Shown here piece by piece: positions 34,103 through 47,193 of a DNA stretch of 64,000 bases. A program made the position numbers and the translations under genes. Each line of letters starts with the position of its first letter. Position 1 is the first letter of the stretch. The stretch lies in the NCBI GenBank assembly GCA_021234155.1, contig JAJEKV010000080.1, positions 1,598,182-1,662,181 of the forward strand, in the 5' to 3' direction. The stretch is from Isoetes taiwanensis (Eukaryota > Streptophyta > Lycopodiopsida > Isoetales > Isoetaceae). Below the pieces are notes generated by a model that had not been told where the DNA came from, searched no databases, and was given only the letters and a program-made list of their open reading frames with translations.

Positions 34103-34445
34103 GGTATTGGCGCACTATTGCCATCATGTGTAATAGCTTGTTATAGTGCACTTACCAACCCAATGAGCATTCAAAAATCACACTTCTAATTTATCCATCA
34201 AAGTAGTTTTTCCAGTATATCAGCATTATAATTCTTCAGCATTATGCGTGTCAGATTAAAGAGTTGGAGTCTAAGCAATAGTCTGTTTCTTATTCCTGTC
34301 AACTAATCAATAGCTTTGGTAATCCTATTAAACTAGTAGAACTATATTGTCTCTTAAATATATCAACCCGGGTACTCTCAAATACTCTGAAAGAGTCCAT
34401 CATTAACATAGCCAAGGTTTCCGTATCACTACATGCTAGCATATA
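34103..34445. repeat. left copy of ~300-bp direct repeat
   Basis: GGTATTGGCGCACT... to ...ACATGCTAGCATAT recurs at 35331-35626 with about 90% identity by eye. The left copy has an extra ~38 bp near its start and a longer segment around 34375. Confidence 0.85.
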
Positions 34446-34817
34446 ATCAGTCCTTGAGCCTAAATTATTCGGATCCCTATGTGAGGTCATCATGCATTGA
34501 AGTCTAAGGCATTGGGGTTTATGTATTTCTATCTGCAGTACTTAGCCTTAGCCAGCACTATATAGCAACATCACACCATTTTCAAATTATCTTTTCCTGT
34601 AACATACCACTAACCAAGCACCTGAGTTTGGTCGCTCCTATCATTTGATTGGCAGAGAACCCTCAGATGAATCCGCAGCCTACTTTAGTATCCAATTCCT
34701 GGCTTATGATTTTCTCAAGTTCCTTACTGGAACTATTATATTACAACAACTATTATATGGTATATCCTTCGTCTTATCAATGTCTTTCGTCATCACAAGA
34801 GATATTCTAGATTTTGG

Positions 34818-35205
34818 TGGAGCAAGTACCAGCTGGTGGGTTATACCCTCGCTATCTGGTGTACGGTGGAGGTTGTACCTCTTTGTCCCGTAACTTAGCT
34901 TGTCCTCCGTTTTTATGTTATATCTGTAGTGTAGTATCATCCCACATGGAGTTATATCCCAATACTTGGTGGAACAGGTACCAGTGGTGGGTTATACGGT
35001 GGAGGTTTAACCTCTTTGTCACGTAACTTACCCCGTCCCCCTTTTATATGGTTTCACTGCACGAAATATTCTTGGTGCAGGTACCAGCTGGTGGGTTATA
35101 CCCTACTATCTTGGTATATGGAGGAGGTTCAACTTAGCCCGTCCTCCTTTTTTCTGGTATATCCGTAGTGCAGTATCAGCCCTTTGGTGAGGAGATATGT
35201 GTTTT
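34818..35205. repeat. three diverged tandem copies, ~110-150 bp unit
   Basis: Each copy carries TACCAG.TGGTGGGTTATA, then GGAGGTT.(A/T)ACCTC or similar, then CCCGTCC(T/C)CCTTTT. Copies begin at about 34825, 34977 and 35080. They lie between the two ~300-bp direct repeats. Confidence 0.75.
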
Positions 35206-35330
35206 TCTCGTTCCAAAACCTGTATGTTAGTGTAGAAGCAAAGAGAATGGAGAATTACCGTAGCTCTTATCCATGCATATCTGAGCATGACTTGCTTTTA
35301 CAATCTGCAAAATTTAAACTGCAATACCTG

Positions 35331-35626
35331 GGTATTGGCGCACTTACCAACCCAATGAGCATTCAAAAATCACGATTCTAATTTATCCATCAAAGTAGTT
35401 TTTCCAGTATATCAGCATTATAATCCTTCAGCATTGTGCGTGTCAGTTTAAAGAGTTGGACTCCAAGCAATAGTCTATTTCTTATTCCTGGCAACTAATC
35501 AATAACTTTGGCATATCAACCTTAATCCTATTAAACTAGCAGAACCATATTGTCTCTTAACTATATCAACCCGGGGAGTCCATCATTAACATCGTCAAGG
35601 CTTCCGTATCATTACATGCTAGCATA
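35331..35626. repeat. right copy of ~300-bp direct repeat
   Basis: Partner of 34103-34445. Together the copies bound a 1.5-kb unit with tandem repeats inside and no coding capacity, as in a non-autonomous LTR element or a segmental duplication. No TG/CA ends, PBS or PPT were seen. Confidence 0.85.
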
Positions 35627-36094
35627 TTAAAGAGTTGACTAATCTTATTACATCACATCATTAAAACACCATGCAGCTGTGCTGTAGGTAGTTCTTTGTT
35701 TTTTCTGTCCTCTATCTCTGATGGTATAATAAACAAAACTAAGAAGTCAATATAAATTTTGTTTTTAAAATGCTCTAAACGAGGTGCATCCTGAACTACC
35801 ACAGACGTCGGATTCGACGATCCTACGACCCCGATTGTATGTTGGGGTGTCTGAGCACCTCTCGTTTCACTTATAGTCATTTGTCATTGGAGACGCCTAT
35901 GATTTTGAAATATGAAATACGACTTCGCATAAGGTTTTGAGGGAATATCGAACCTCTATACGGCTTTACCTAAGATTTTATAATATAAAATACGGGGGCT
36001 TGAACCTCTATCAAAATAACTCAATGTCCTAATAAGACTACTTTAATCAATGTATCCAGTAAGCTAATGTGATTATTTTTTATCTTGAATCTAT
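35627..36094. other. spacer
   Basis: No gene recognised. A T-tract at 36095-36106 marks the right edge (see the 6PGD pseudogene). Confidence 0.5.
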
Positions 36095-37490
36095 GTTTTT
36101 TTTTTTATAACAACCCATTCAATTGTTTTAGGGATACATATTCCTATGATTTCAGGAATTGTTATTTTTACATCCATATCAAATCCCCCTAGAACGCCCT
36201 GTTATTTTGCTACATATATGTAAAGAGAGACACCTCAACAAACAATTATTTGAAAGAATAGGAAGACAGGTAAAATGGCCTTTCTACTTTTTCAGAATTT
36301 ATTTCCTTGAAAAGCCAAGGTAAAATGATCAAATGTTAGAGTGCACCTTAGGTCCAGACTGTTTAGCAATTTTGTGCCATTAAGTATGATAAGCGCCATT
36401 TAGATCAACACGTTCTTATGTATGAGCTTCCAAGTAATCTCGCTACGCTTGCACCAGATTTGCAGGGACCCTGCCTCTTCTGTAAGTATCAAACTAAGCC
36501 AAGCTGTCAGTCATACATGGAGTGTTGAGCCTGCACTTATAGCCAAGCTCACAACCTGCCTCCATGCAGCCTGCATTTCAACCATTTTTCTAGCAAATTC
36601 ATAATCCACCAACAGGCTTGGTAATTGCGAGTTCCTATCGTAAGCCTTCTTAATCCAATCCAAAAACACTGCCCTGATTATGCAACCACCCTTCCAAATT
36701 TGTGCCAGCTCTCCCAAATTCAAATTCCAACCTTTCTCAATGTTCCTGGCCCTCAAGAGTTTCATTCCTTGTGCATAGCTGCAGATCTTGAATGCATACA
36801 GAGCTTTTCTCACATCATCAACAAGCTGCTTCTTGTCCACCAAGTTGTGGGAAAGAATCTCAGGCATGCCGGCCTCTCTGAAGATGCTTGTTGTTGCAAG
36901 CCACTCTTCCTTTAAACCACTCAAAAACCTTGAATCTAGAGATGTTGCAATAGTGGGTGCAGCTATGGACAACTCTACAACATGTTGTACTGTCCATTTT
37001 CCAGTGCCCTTCATCCTAGTCTTATCCAGGATCTTGTCGACTAGCTCACCGTCACCCTTATCATCTTTTATAGAAAATATATCTGCAGTGATCTCTATCA
37101 AAAAACTTTCTAATTCGCTTCTATTCCACTCTGAAACAACATCCTGCAAATCATCATTAGATAAGCCTCCAACTACCTTAAGAACATCATATGCTTCAGA
37201 AATGAGTTGCATGTCCCCATATTCACCACTATGCCCCATTTTGACAAAGTTCCCAGCTTCTCCCTCACCAACATAAGTAACACAAGGACCATCATCTACC
37301 CGAGTTGCTTCTTTTTTTAAAACATCTTCAAGATATTGATAAGCTTGGAAGGTACCTCCAGGCATTAAGGATGGACCATTTCTTGCACCTTCTTCGCCGT
37401 CGGACACACCCATACCTAAGTACAACAAACCCTTTTCCTTCACCTGCTCCAGGCGCCTCTCTGTATTTCTCATACGGCAAATTATTAATA
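36095..37490 (-). pseudogene. processed 6-phosphogluconate dehydrogenase pseudogene
   Basis: Homologous to the C-terminal two thirds of 6PGD, the NADP-dependent enzyme of the oxidative pentose phosphate pathway. 37473-36511 is open and matches well: GLLYLGMGVS, GPSLMPGG, DDGPCVTYVGEGEAGNFVKM, EYGDMQLISEAYDVLK, ITADIF, MKGTGKWTVQ, LDSRFLSGLKEE, LWKGGCIIRA-type. A frameshift at about 36525 leads to a second frame with FDTYRRGRVPANLVQA and ERVD, carrying stops (to about 36350). The N-terminal NADP domain is missing and there are no introns. In the active-site segment the usual VHNGI is GHSG with one residue lost. A T-tract at 36095-36106 would be the poly-A of the retrocopy. 5' truncation, no introns and poly-A indicate a retropseudogene. 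Confidence 0.85.
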
Positions 37491-37740
37491 TATGCTATGA
37501 ATATGTATACTGTGACGTCATAGTACATGTCATCCAGATGACAAGGGTAAGATTCACATGACTCAACACATGCATGCCACACAAGTAGCCTGCATGTCGA
37601 GAGCCTGCATGTCGAGTGCCGAAGAGGAGTGGTCGCACGACAATACATTAAGTATGATAGTGCATGGCAACCATTGGGCAAATTGGTGTATTATGCTAAT
37701 GGTATAATACCACCAATAGACATAATATATCCCCTTATGG
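37491..37740. other. spacer
   Basis: Nothing recognised. Confidence 0.5.
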
Positions 37741-38660
37741 GCACATACCTTGACATGTTATATTAACATCTTAAGTGTATGGGCCATTGAGGTTATACAT
37801 GTATGGCACATATTTACTTGTATGTATGACACGTGTCTAATTAAAAGCACCCAATACCAAATACCTAGGTATTTGCTATAAAGGTGTTTTGGGGACCCAT
37901 CTACCACATGGCAGGATGCCATTAGAGCCAAATGGCCGAATCGCATGCCAGGGCCCCAATCTTGAGGCCTATATAAGAGCCCATTAACCCTAAAACCTTT
38001 TAGATTTTGGGCTAGAAGGGGGTTGAGGGCCTCCCCAAAGTCAGTTCGAGCATTGTAGGCAGAAGCGAGCTTCAGAACTCGAGTAGGACTCGAATATCCG
38101 CTATGTTGAGAAGTCACAATGGTTATTTTGAAGAGGGATCGAGTTAATCTTACTTTAGTTTGTCAATCCTAGCTTAACAATAGGCTTTAAGCTAGAAGGC
38201 ATCACTGAGGAACACTAATCCTTGTTTTCCTTAGAATTAGATTTGATGTATTAGAACTGTTGTTCTATTAAGATGTTAGATGATCATGGTATGATACTTT
38301 GTTGCACCTTTTGTGTATGGGTAAAGTGGAGTAGAGACCTAGGAGCCATGCCCCAACAGTTAGACCTTGGTAATTCTCATTACAATGCGGCCTGTGCATA
38401 CATAGCCTTTCTAATCATTGGCCTAGGGCCTTGACTGGCTTAGAATGGAAGACTTGTTATGATTTGGGGTCCATGGTGTGCATTGTCTATTGAGATTCCA
38501 ATGCAAGCTAGTTCTAATACCTTGCCACTGCGAGAGAGCGAGGTATGAGTTTGACCCCTCTTATGCATCATGTCAGTGAGGTTAGGTTGAGTACGAGCGG
38601 GAGCGACCTTGTCTCTCTAGATTCCTATAGCGGCAAGATGCCTCTTGGAAGGAGCAGCTT
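37741..38660 (+). mobile_element. LTR-like segment related to the gypsy LTR
   Basis: Contains a TATA box (CTATATAAGAG at 37967-37977) and blocks shared in order with the minus-strand gypsy LTR at 53.8-54.7 kb: GTAGAGACCTAG.AGCCAT (38331) and GCGGCCTGTGCATA (38388). Probably a diverged solo LTR on +; its exact ends are not visible. Confidence 0.45.
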
Positions 38661-38734
38661 CCTGCCTCATCGGACTTTACAATTGGCAAATTAAACGAGA
38701 GTGTAGCAGCACTCCCGTTTCAAATATTCCCTTT

Positions 38735-39352
38735 AAAAAACACACCATGCACTTAAAACTAACCTTTTTAGACTGAACTTGAAAATTTCCAAGGGTTCAG
38801 ATTCAGGGAAAAAATTAAGGAACTTTTATATTCAAAGTGGTGAAATAGACTTGGCTAAAGTATGCCAAAAGTTGAGGTGAGAGCTTCTATTGTTTAGCTA
38901 AACTTTCTAAATTTTGCCACCTGTACTTTCTTATGTTTGACTAAACTATTATTTCTTTGAAGAAAAATATTCTATCTTTTGACTATTTTGCACTAATTCA
39001 AGATCTAAATATTAACTGACCACAATAATTATAGAGGCGATAGGATAATTTGGCTAAAGTGCACTAAAGTTTGACGTAAACGCTTCTAAGTTTTGGCTAA
39101 ACTTTCCAAATTTTGGCAGTTACACTTTCTTGCAATTAGCTAAAGTCGGACGAAATGGAGGTGGGGCGTGAAATAGACTTGGCTAAAATTTTATTTTTTT
39201 AGCCCAAAAAGGGCCATAGTTTAGCCAATTTTTTTCCAAACAAGGTCAAAATTTCGCCATTTAGCTAAGTTTAGCCACTAATTTTTTCCATGGTTCAGAT
39301 TAATTTTTTCATGCATTTTGGCACCACATTAAGTGCATGGTTTGGTTTTCTA
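38735..39352. mobile_element. MITE-like element with imperfect terminal inverted repeats
   Basis: The left end ACCATGCACTTAA (38740s) and right end TTAAGTGCATGGT (39330s) are inverted, extending imperfectly to about 20 bp. The interior has two diverged direct copies (38860s and 39045s) with GGCTAAA, GCTTCTA and TTTAGCTAAACTTTC-like words. TSD unclear. Confidence 0.45.
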
Positions 39353-39542
39353 AAATAACATACTTAAAAAGAGCTAAAATTAGAAATTATTATGAAGGCT
39401 AGGAAATCGAGATAGCAAAACCATCAAATTTGAGAAAAAAAATAAAAACCATTTCATTAGATATTTTCAATACATCAAATTTGGCAGTAAGAATAATATT
39501 GTCAATAACTAATTTTTGAAAAACAAGTCAAAGATCAAATCA

Positions 39543-40186
39543 ATAGTCATCCTCAATGTTCCTGCTTGAAGATGGCTGATCCTTTTCTGCAGTATGCACC
39601 CTTGGAGGTGATTTAACAGACACTGTTTCTTGAGGTCCATTCTAATACATGCTTTAAACAACTTCAAGATGCAAAACAAACACAAAATGACAAAACTTAC
39701 TTGTGCAACTCTTTAGACATTTTCTCTAACGTGAACTCCTTGTCCACCACTTTTTGGAGAAGCCTTTCTAGAAGGTTGAAGTCTGTAAAGCCCTGTAGCT
39801 TTCTCCAGACGGTAATTGTCATTTCTTTCTTTGGGACGTCCGAGCCTTATTTTTTTGTCTAAAACTTTTCCCTTGCTCTTTAGTTCCCCGCGCTCAAACA
39901 TAATTTCATTTTAAAGCTCACATATCTGCAATAGATATTCGATTAATCAGTAACACGTATTCTGGAATACAAAATGTAGGAATCAATGGACGTACCCAGT
40001 CCTCTCTAAACGCCAACTGAAACCAATTGTCGTGGCTAATGAGTGAGGTTCTTTTATTGGCTTCGTTGTACTTGAGGCAACAGTCTATAGCACACGCTTC
40101 TTTAAGCTCCAACGAGTGTGCAGGCTTCTTCAGATTGTCACCAACTTTTCATTGACGAACTCCATGTGCATGAACCTGATACTGGA
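39543..40186 (-). pseudogene. terminal exons of an unrecognised gene, frame-damaged
   Basis: Minus-strand coding blocks in order: 40186-39996 after a polypyrimidine-CAG acceptor (FMHMEFVNEKLVT then, one frame over, AHSLELKEACAIDCCLKYN, ending at a TGG|GTACGT donor); 39900-39712 (a basic KGKVLDKKIRLGRPKER stretch with an AT-hook-like GRPK); and 39640-39543 (ETVSVKSPPRVHTAEKDQP, ending NIEDDY stop). Splicing of the first two needs a weak acceptor, and the first block needs a frameshift, so I favour a decayed or captured gene tail. Function unknown. Confidence 0.4.
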
Positions 40187-40327
40187 AAAAAAGCATCTAG
40201 ACATTGAGGTTTAACCCTCTATGTGTGATAATAAATGTCGCCTCCCCAAGATTTACTCTAGTCTCCATAGCCCCCAAACCATATTAGAGACACTTCAATC
40301 TGGTTATGCGTGATAGCATTCTAAAAG

Positions 40328-40550
40328 TGTTGGAAATAAAATATGCAAGGATAAAGTGACGCAGCAAGATAAAAAGAACGAGAGAGAAAGAACACAAGCT
40401 AATCTCAAAGTGAATGCATAATTCATGAAAAGTACATGCTCTTATATACACAATAATGAAAGGCTAATAGGCAAAGACCCTTTTAGCTCCATGAACTATC
40501 AATAGCTAAAGGCTAAGATTGTATGGATGCATTATAAATACATTTCAACA
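40328..40550 (-). mobile_element. copia-type 3' LTR, 223 bp
   Basis: Bounded by TGTTGGAAAT (40328) and ATTTCAACA (to 40550), an inverted TG...CA pair. It includes a TATATAC box at 40443. Directly outside on the right is a C-run (GGGGGGA polypurine tract on minus), as expected before a 3' LTR. Only one LTR was found; the 5' half of the element is absent. Confidence 0.65.
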
Positions 40551-40639
40551 TCCCCCCTACAATCTTGGTCTCTTTGTAAAACAAAATAAGTAGCATGTAT
40601 CTTGGAGGATGAGATCAAATGCACAATGTATGATGTATA

Positions 40640-40775
40640 TCCCCCTTGTATAGGAATCAAAAGGAAAAAACCCTTCCCTCTGAGTATGTTCATAGCATGC
40701 AATAACTGCTTTTGTAAATATATCAACACATATTCGAGGTGAAGAAAAATCAGTTCCATAAAAAATTTATACAGT
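40640..40775 (-). pseudogene. copia pol C-terminal remnant
   Basis: The minus frame at about 40755-40650 reads ICVDIFTKAVIACYEHTQR, matching the (A)DIFTKAL motif near the end of copia polyproteins (RNase H end). It lies upstream of the polypurine tract and LTR in the right orientation. Too short and degraded to function. Confidence 0.5.
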
Positions 40776-40974
40776 CCTTGACCTGTAAGACAATGTTGTT
40801 GCCATATTTGTTCTTTTCTATGAAGAATGGCAGAAGATAATCAGATTAGATTTGTAGTTAAATTCAACTTTTCAAAGGTGAAGAATAATCATGCATATAA
40901 GCATATGGGTAATTCTCCATGCTTTTGAAAATGTTCACCTGCATAATATGATATATGATTAAATCGTATATTAA

Positions 40975-41215
40975 CATATATTATGGAGAATATCGCTCCA
41001 TTGTTGTCATAAATAAATAACAACTTATATTAGCATATGAGGGATATCGCTCCATTGTTGTGATAAATGAACTACAACTTATATTAGCATATGGGGAATA
41101 TCACTCCATTGTTGTCATAAATAAAAACTTGTATTAGCATATGGGGAATGTCACTCCATTGCTTTCATAAAGAAAATTTGCATTAGCATATGGGGAATGT
41201 CACTCCATTGATTTC
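40975..41215. repeat. five tandem copies, ~55-60-bp unit
   Basis: Unit with TTAGCATATGGGGAATATCACTC and TTGT.(G/C)ATAAATAAA words; five diverged copies. Adjacent to a second array. Confidence 0.85.
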
Positions 41216-41490
41216 GAAGATTTGATAAATCACATGGCTTTTTCATGATGTTTCAATTTAATCTTATGAAATTTCTATGGTGCTTCCAAATATTTGATAA
41301 ATCACATGGCTTTCCCATGATGTTTCAAAAAATTGATAAATCACATGGCTTTTCCATGATGTTTCAATTTAATCTTATGACTTTTCTATAGTTCTCAATA
41401 AATCACAAGGCTTTCCATGATGCTTTGAAATAACCTCATGATTTTTCCTGATTTGCGAGTAATCACATGGCTTTCCTTTCCATGGTTTTG
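41216..41490. repeat. tandem array of ATAAATCACATGGCTTT units
   Basis: Five diverged copies with AATCACATGGCTTTCC and CATGATGTTTCAA words, spacing 45-70 bp. Confidence 0.85.
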
Positions 41491-41777
41491 AATTCTATTA
41501 TAGTTAGAAAAACACATCAATTTGCATGCATGACTCCAAGAAGAAATCATACCTTTCCATCTGGGACAATCACGTAATCGATAATCAAAACATCCTTAGT
41601 AGTTATCAGACTTTATGAACAATCTTGTCATATTTTAAATGTGCAGTATTAAGTAATATGATAGGAATCTTCCAATAGAAAACCAACACCTATTAACATA
41701 TGAAACAAATTCAAGGCTTGCATGTTGCATCTCTAGGAATATAAATGGCACCACGCCAACAGGAGCCGAATCAGAGG
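41491..41777. other. spacer
   Basis: Nothing recognised apart from the AAAAA target-site copy at its end (41778-41782). Confidence 0.5.
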
Positions 41778-41782
41778 AAAAA

Positions 41783-42102
41783 TGATATGGTCTTTGGGGT
41801 ATGGGATAAAGTCTAAAAAGGTTGGGGCCCATTGGATAATCATTTCCTTGAAGGATCGGCCCTTTTGATGTGTTGGTTATCACTAGAGGCGCCAGTGCGT
41901 AACATTTGGTATCAGAGCCAAGGTTCAATTCCTCGTGGCAACATTGGTGAGTTCCACATGCTTGAGGGGAAGCATCTCGAGGAAGGGGAGGAGTTGATAT
42001 GGTTTGTGGGGTATGGGATAAAACGTGGAAAGGTTGGGGCCCATTGGATAACGATTTCTTTAAAGGATCCTTGGTTATCACTAGAGACACTAGTGCTTAA
42101 CA
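41783..42102 (+). mobile_element. complete TRIM/SMART-like miniature LTR retrotransposon, 320 bp
   Basis: LTR1 41783-41904 (122 bp) and LTR2 41995-42102 (108 bp) both begin TGATATGGT and end AACA; LTR2 lacks ~15 bp near its 3' side. Two bases after LTR1 is a primer-binding site TGGTATCAGAGCCAAGG (41907-41923), complementary to the 3' end of plant initiator tRNA-Met apart from its last bases. Just before LTR2 is a purine tract AGGAAGGGGAGGAG (41980-41993). The internal region is only 90 bp and non-coding. AAAAA flanks both sides (41778-41782, 42103-42107) as a 5-bp TSD. It must be mobilised in trans. Confidence 0.9.
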
Positions 42103-42107
42103 AAAAA

Positions 42108-42832
42108 CAAAGGTTTTATATTGTAAATAAAACAAAGCACATTGCAAAGAATCATTCTTTCTTAAAAGTCTAGATAAAACAAAGCATATCACGAAAAATC
42201 ATTCTTTTTGGCACATTTGCACAAACACGAGTTGAGACTTTAAAGCAATGTGAGGCTATCCACATTGTAGCCAAGTGGGAGTTTTGTGCATGTGGTTGCT
42301 ATTTCCATCGTTTGGTTTGATCTACGACTCCAGATATTCATGAAAATTCCCAAGGCAGTTATGGGTGCATTGGGACAAACAGGCATATTCGTTTCTAGCA
42401 AAGTCAAGGCTGGGCGGCACCCTTTGCCCTCTTACATCTACGCATTCTAACGCCCTCTCCACTTCCATCTCGCCTTCCTACATCCATTTTATAGCGGCGC
42501 CTGCCATTTAGAACCTTGGTTTTTTCGCACAAGCTTTCTGGCTTTGTATCATTTTTCAGTGCCTTTTTTTATCTCTTTGTTTGCAGTGACCTAAGATGGC
42601 AACTGATCTCATATCTGATATGAAACATGGAGCAATTGATGGTGGCTGGGATAACTCTTGGAAAACTTATGTTCTTTTGTGCTGGCTCCCATAGAAGCCA
42701 ATACTTTGAAGCCAATGAAGTTGTACCTCAATTTGCTTGGAAGACAATGTTCTCCATGACATCAGGAAAGAGTTTTATTATGCTACAGAATAGGGCAGAT
42801 GTTTTGTACATTTCAAACTCTTGTGAGCATCC
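42108..42832. other. spacer, possible 5' end of a gene
   Basis: A pyrimidine-rich GC-richer stretch at 42420-42600 with a TTTGCAG before ATG at 42597 looks like a plant 5' leader, but the frame closes after ~30 codons with no clear donor. The LINE poly-T at 42833 ends it. Function unknown. Confidence 0.3.
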
Positions 42833-44102
42833 TTTTTTTTTTTTTTTTTTTTTTAAGATCTGCTTAAACCAGCAGAATACATCTTAGTAGAGGTCTTTAA
42901 CTATAATCATCCTACATAGGAGGAGGAGATATAGTCCAAAAGTAAATAAAACAATTCAAGTCTGAAAAATACTGTATTGACCAATGAAGAAAAAGCAGCT
43001 AGTATGAACCAGTCTTCAAGAGAAAGGATAGTAGTCACGACCCCAACCAAAATTGGACCTTGTTAGCACCTAAAAAAAACAACCAAAATTCTAGCCAAAT
43101 TAGGAGATAAAATTGAGCAATTGATGACCAGGCAGGGCAGAAAATGAAGCCAAGAGTGTTGAAAAGGCTAGGCAGTTTAAAGGCATAGGGAGTCAAGCTT
43201 AGAGTTAAAGTAGGCATAGAAAGGAGCAGCGTATCCAAAAGCATAGGAGTCATCGGTCTGCTCAGCAACTTCATCAAAGCAAGAGAGATCAATCTCATTC
43301 AAGCAAAGCAAAGAGCCATATAGGTCTGCCAGCAATCTGTGTGTGTAATACTGCTCCCTAAACCTTGAAAAGTGATTCTCTGACATAAAGTAGTGGTACA
43401 TAGAAAGGAAGTCGAATATACAATACACCTTCAGCACTTCCCGACAGAATATTCCTGCTAAAGTTGTGTTTTTGCACAAAACTGTCTCATTCATAGTAAG
43501 TTTGCTGAAAAACAAACTCAGATCATGGCCAACATCTTTCTTGAGAAGATTATCTTCCATTTCCCCCAAGCTCTCCTTACATATCTTCAAGTAAGCTAGC
43601 ATCATCACAAAAGGCAGAATTAGAATTAATGACATTGAGATTGGATGCAAATAAATCAAAAGACCCCCTGAATAGACCAATTGAGTCCCATTTTCTGTTA
43701 TACTTATCAGCAAATTTTCTTTTGTGTGCTGAGGCAGTGGATTCAACATCAAGTTGAAAGTGCATCTTAATCCAAAAGGTTGAGAAATTCTTCTTACTAT
43801 ATACAACTCTATTCCTTGCTTTCCAAACATTCCAAAGAGCAATAAACATGATAGTATTAGCAAAGGCACAGTTATTTTGAATATATGACAATAAATTACC
43901 TGAGATCTTGTTGGGGAAAAGATAACCCAGCTTATCATTAAACCACGACCAAAAAGGATTGAGTTTAGGACAAAGAAATATATGATCAAGATTTTCATCC
44001 AAACTACATCCAAGATGGCACAGGGCAGAGATATCATCATTCCTATTGGAAAGCAATTGTAAGTTTGGAATACTTTTATTGGCCAACAGCCAAATGAAGT
44101 TG

Positions 44103-44924
44103 TTTTTTTTTTTTTTTTTTTTTTTGAAGGACGAAAGGCAAAAAGTTTATTAATCAGAGAAAAAGTACAAAATTTACATGTCTCATCTAACTGTGTAAGC
44201 ACACAGAGATGCCACATGAGCACAAGCCTGGAGCACAATGTACTTACTCCAAAATAGGAGACTAATGATAAGAATCAATTCGAAGATACTGAATCCAGAT
44301 GCGTTCCACCAGTTCTGAGTCAAGGGAAGAACACTCGTAGGCTGTCAATATCTTTTTCTGGGCCACTGTAATAACACTGTGTGCAGATGAATAAATGCCC
44401 TAAAAGATGTGGTGTCTGCGACGCTCCCATATCGACCATAGGAGCCAACCAAAACCAAGATGAAATGCCCTTTGTTTAGCTGGAGGCCATGCATTGGGAT
44501 AGGACGCCAAAAGGATGCATCAGCAGTCCAATGTACTGTTAAACAAACCTTGTAGCCAGGACCACGCTGGTTGAACCTCAGGACAATCAAAGAGACAATG
44601 CTCAAGAGTCTCAACGTCCGAGAGGCAGAGCGGGCATACTGCAGATATGCGAGGATCATAGCGATGTCGAAAGGCATTAACCCGCAGGCACCTATGGATA
44701 ACCTGCCACCACAGTACAGAGACTTTAGGGTGGAGCAACCTATCCCAAAGCCATCGCCATGTACGACACAAAGTGGGCTGTGGAACATGTAGGTGCCACC
44801 TATCTGGCAGGGGTTGTGGTGCTAAAAGAAGGCGATATACTGATCTGACAAATTGCTTGCCTTTGTGAATATTTTCATGACAGTCCCATGGCACCCTTTC
44901 AGCAGCACCAACTTGCACTATGAA
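44103..44924 (-). mobile_element. LINE C: 5'-truncated insertion in ORF2, 7-bp TSD
   Basis: Poly-T of 23 bases at 44103-44125 (poly-A on minus). GAAGTTG flanks both sides (44096-44102, 44925-44931). Deleting 44103-44931 restores the host LINE protein from PKVNF to IWLLANK. The internal frame 44918-44520 has WLWDRLLHPKVSVLWWQVIHR, CPLCLSDVETLEHCLFDCP, the same domain as the 11.3-12.4-kb LINE. Confidence 0.88.
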
Positions 44925-45249
44925 GAAGTTGACCTTAGGGAAACAGTAAGAGTTCCAAACCTCATGAAAGAGAGATTTAACTTCCTCCTCAAATATAGAC
45001 CATTTGAGCGGCTAGGGCGGCCGTGAGAGAGGGGCCGCCCCTCTCTCTCCCATTCCGGCACTGCTGCATCACATAGAAGCTTACCAGGGAGGATTTCGGA
45101 TGCTAGCAGAGGATTTGGCATGCTTCTGGAGCAAATCTTGCAATTTCTATGATGTTTTTTTCCTTGGAGTAGCTTCGCGGCGGATCCTTCTAGGTTTTGT
45201 GTTATGCCACTAACGTGGCTTTTCTCCTCTTTGCTTCCCAAAGCATAAT

Positions 45250-47193
<1,944 letters not shown>

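Noticed and set aside
40975-41490. CRISPR-like spaced repeats
   Set aside because: Units are diverged, spacers are themselves part of the repeat, and the context is a plant genome; ordinary minisatellites.
41900-41940. tRNA gene or SINE head at TGGTATCAGAGCC..GGTTCAATTCC
   Set aside because: Position two bases after an LTR end and before a PPT/LTR pair fits a primer-binding site better; no box A or cloverleaf.
42627-42887. 86-codon + frame ending in poly-Phe
   Set aside because: It runs into the LINE poly-T; the end is an artefact and the start is unsupported.
43177-44238. 353-codon minus frame
   Set aside because: It runs out of frame through the LINE C poly-A, the true zinc-finger frame and the 3'UTR; the real frame is 44086-43577.
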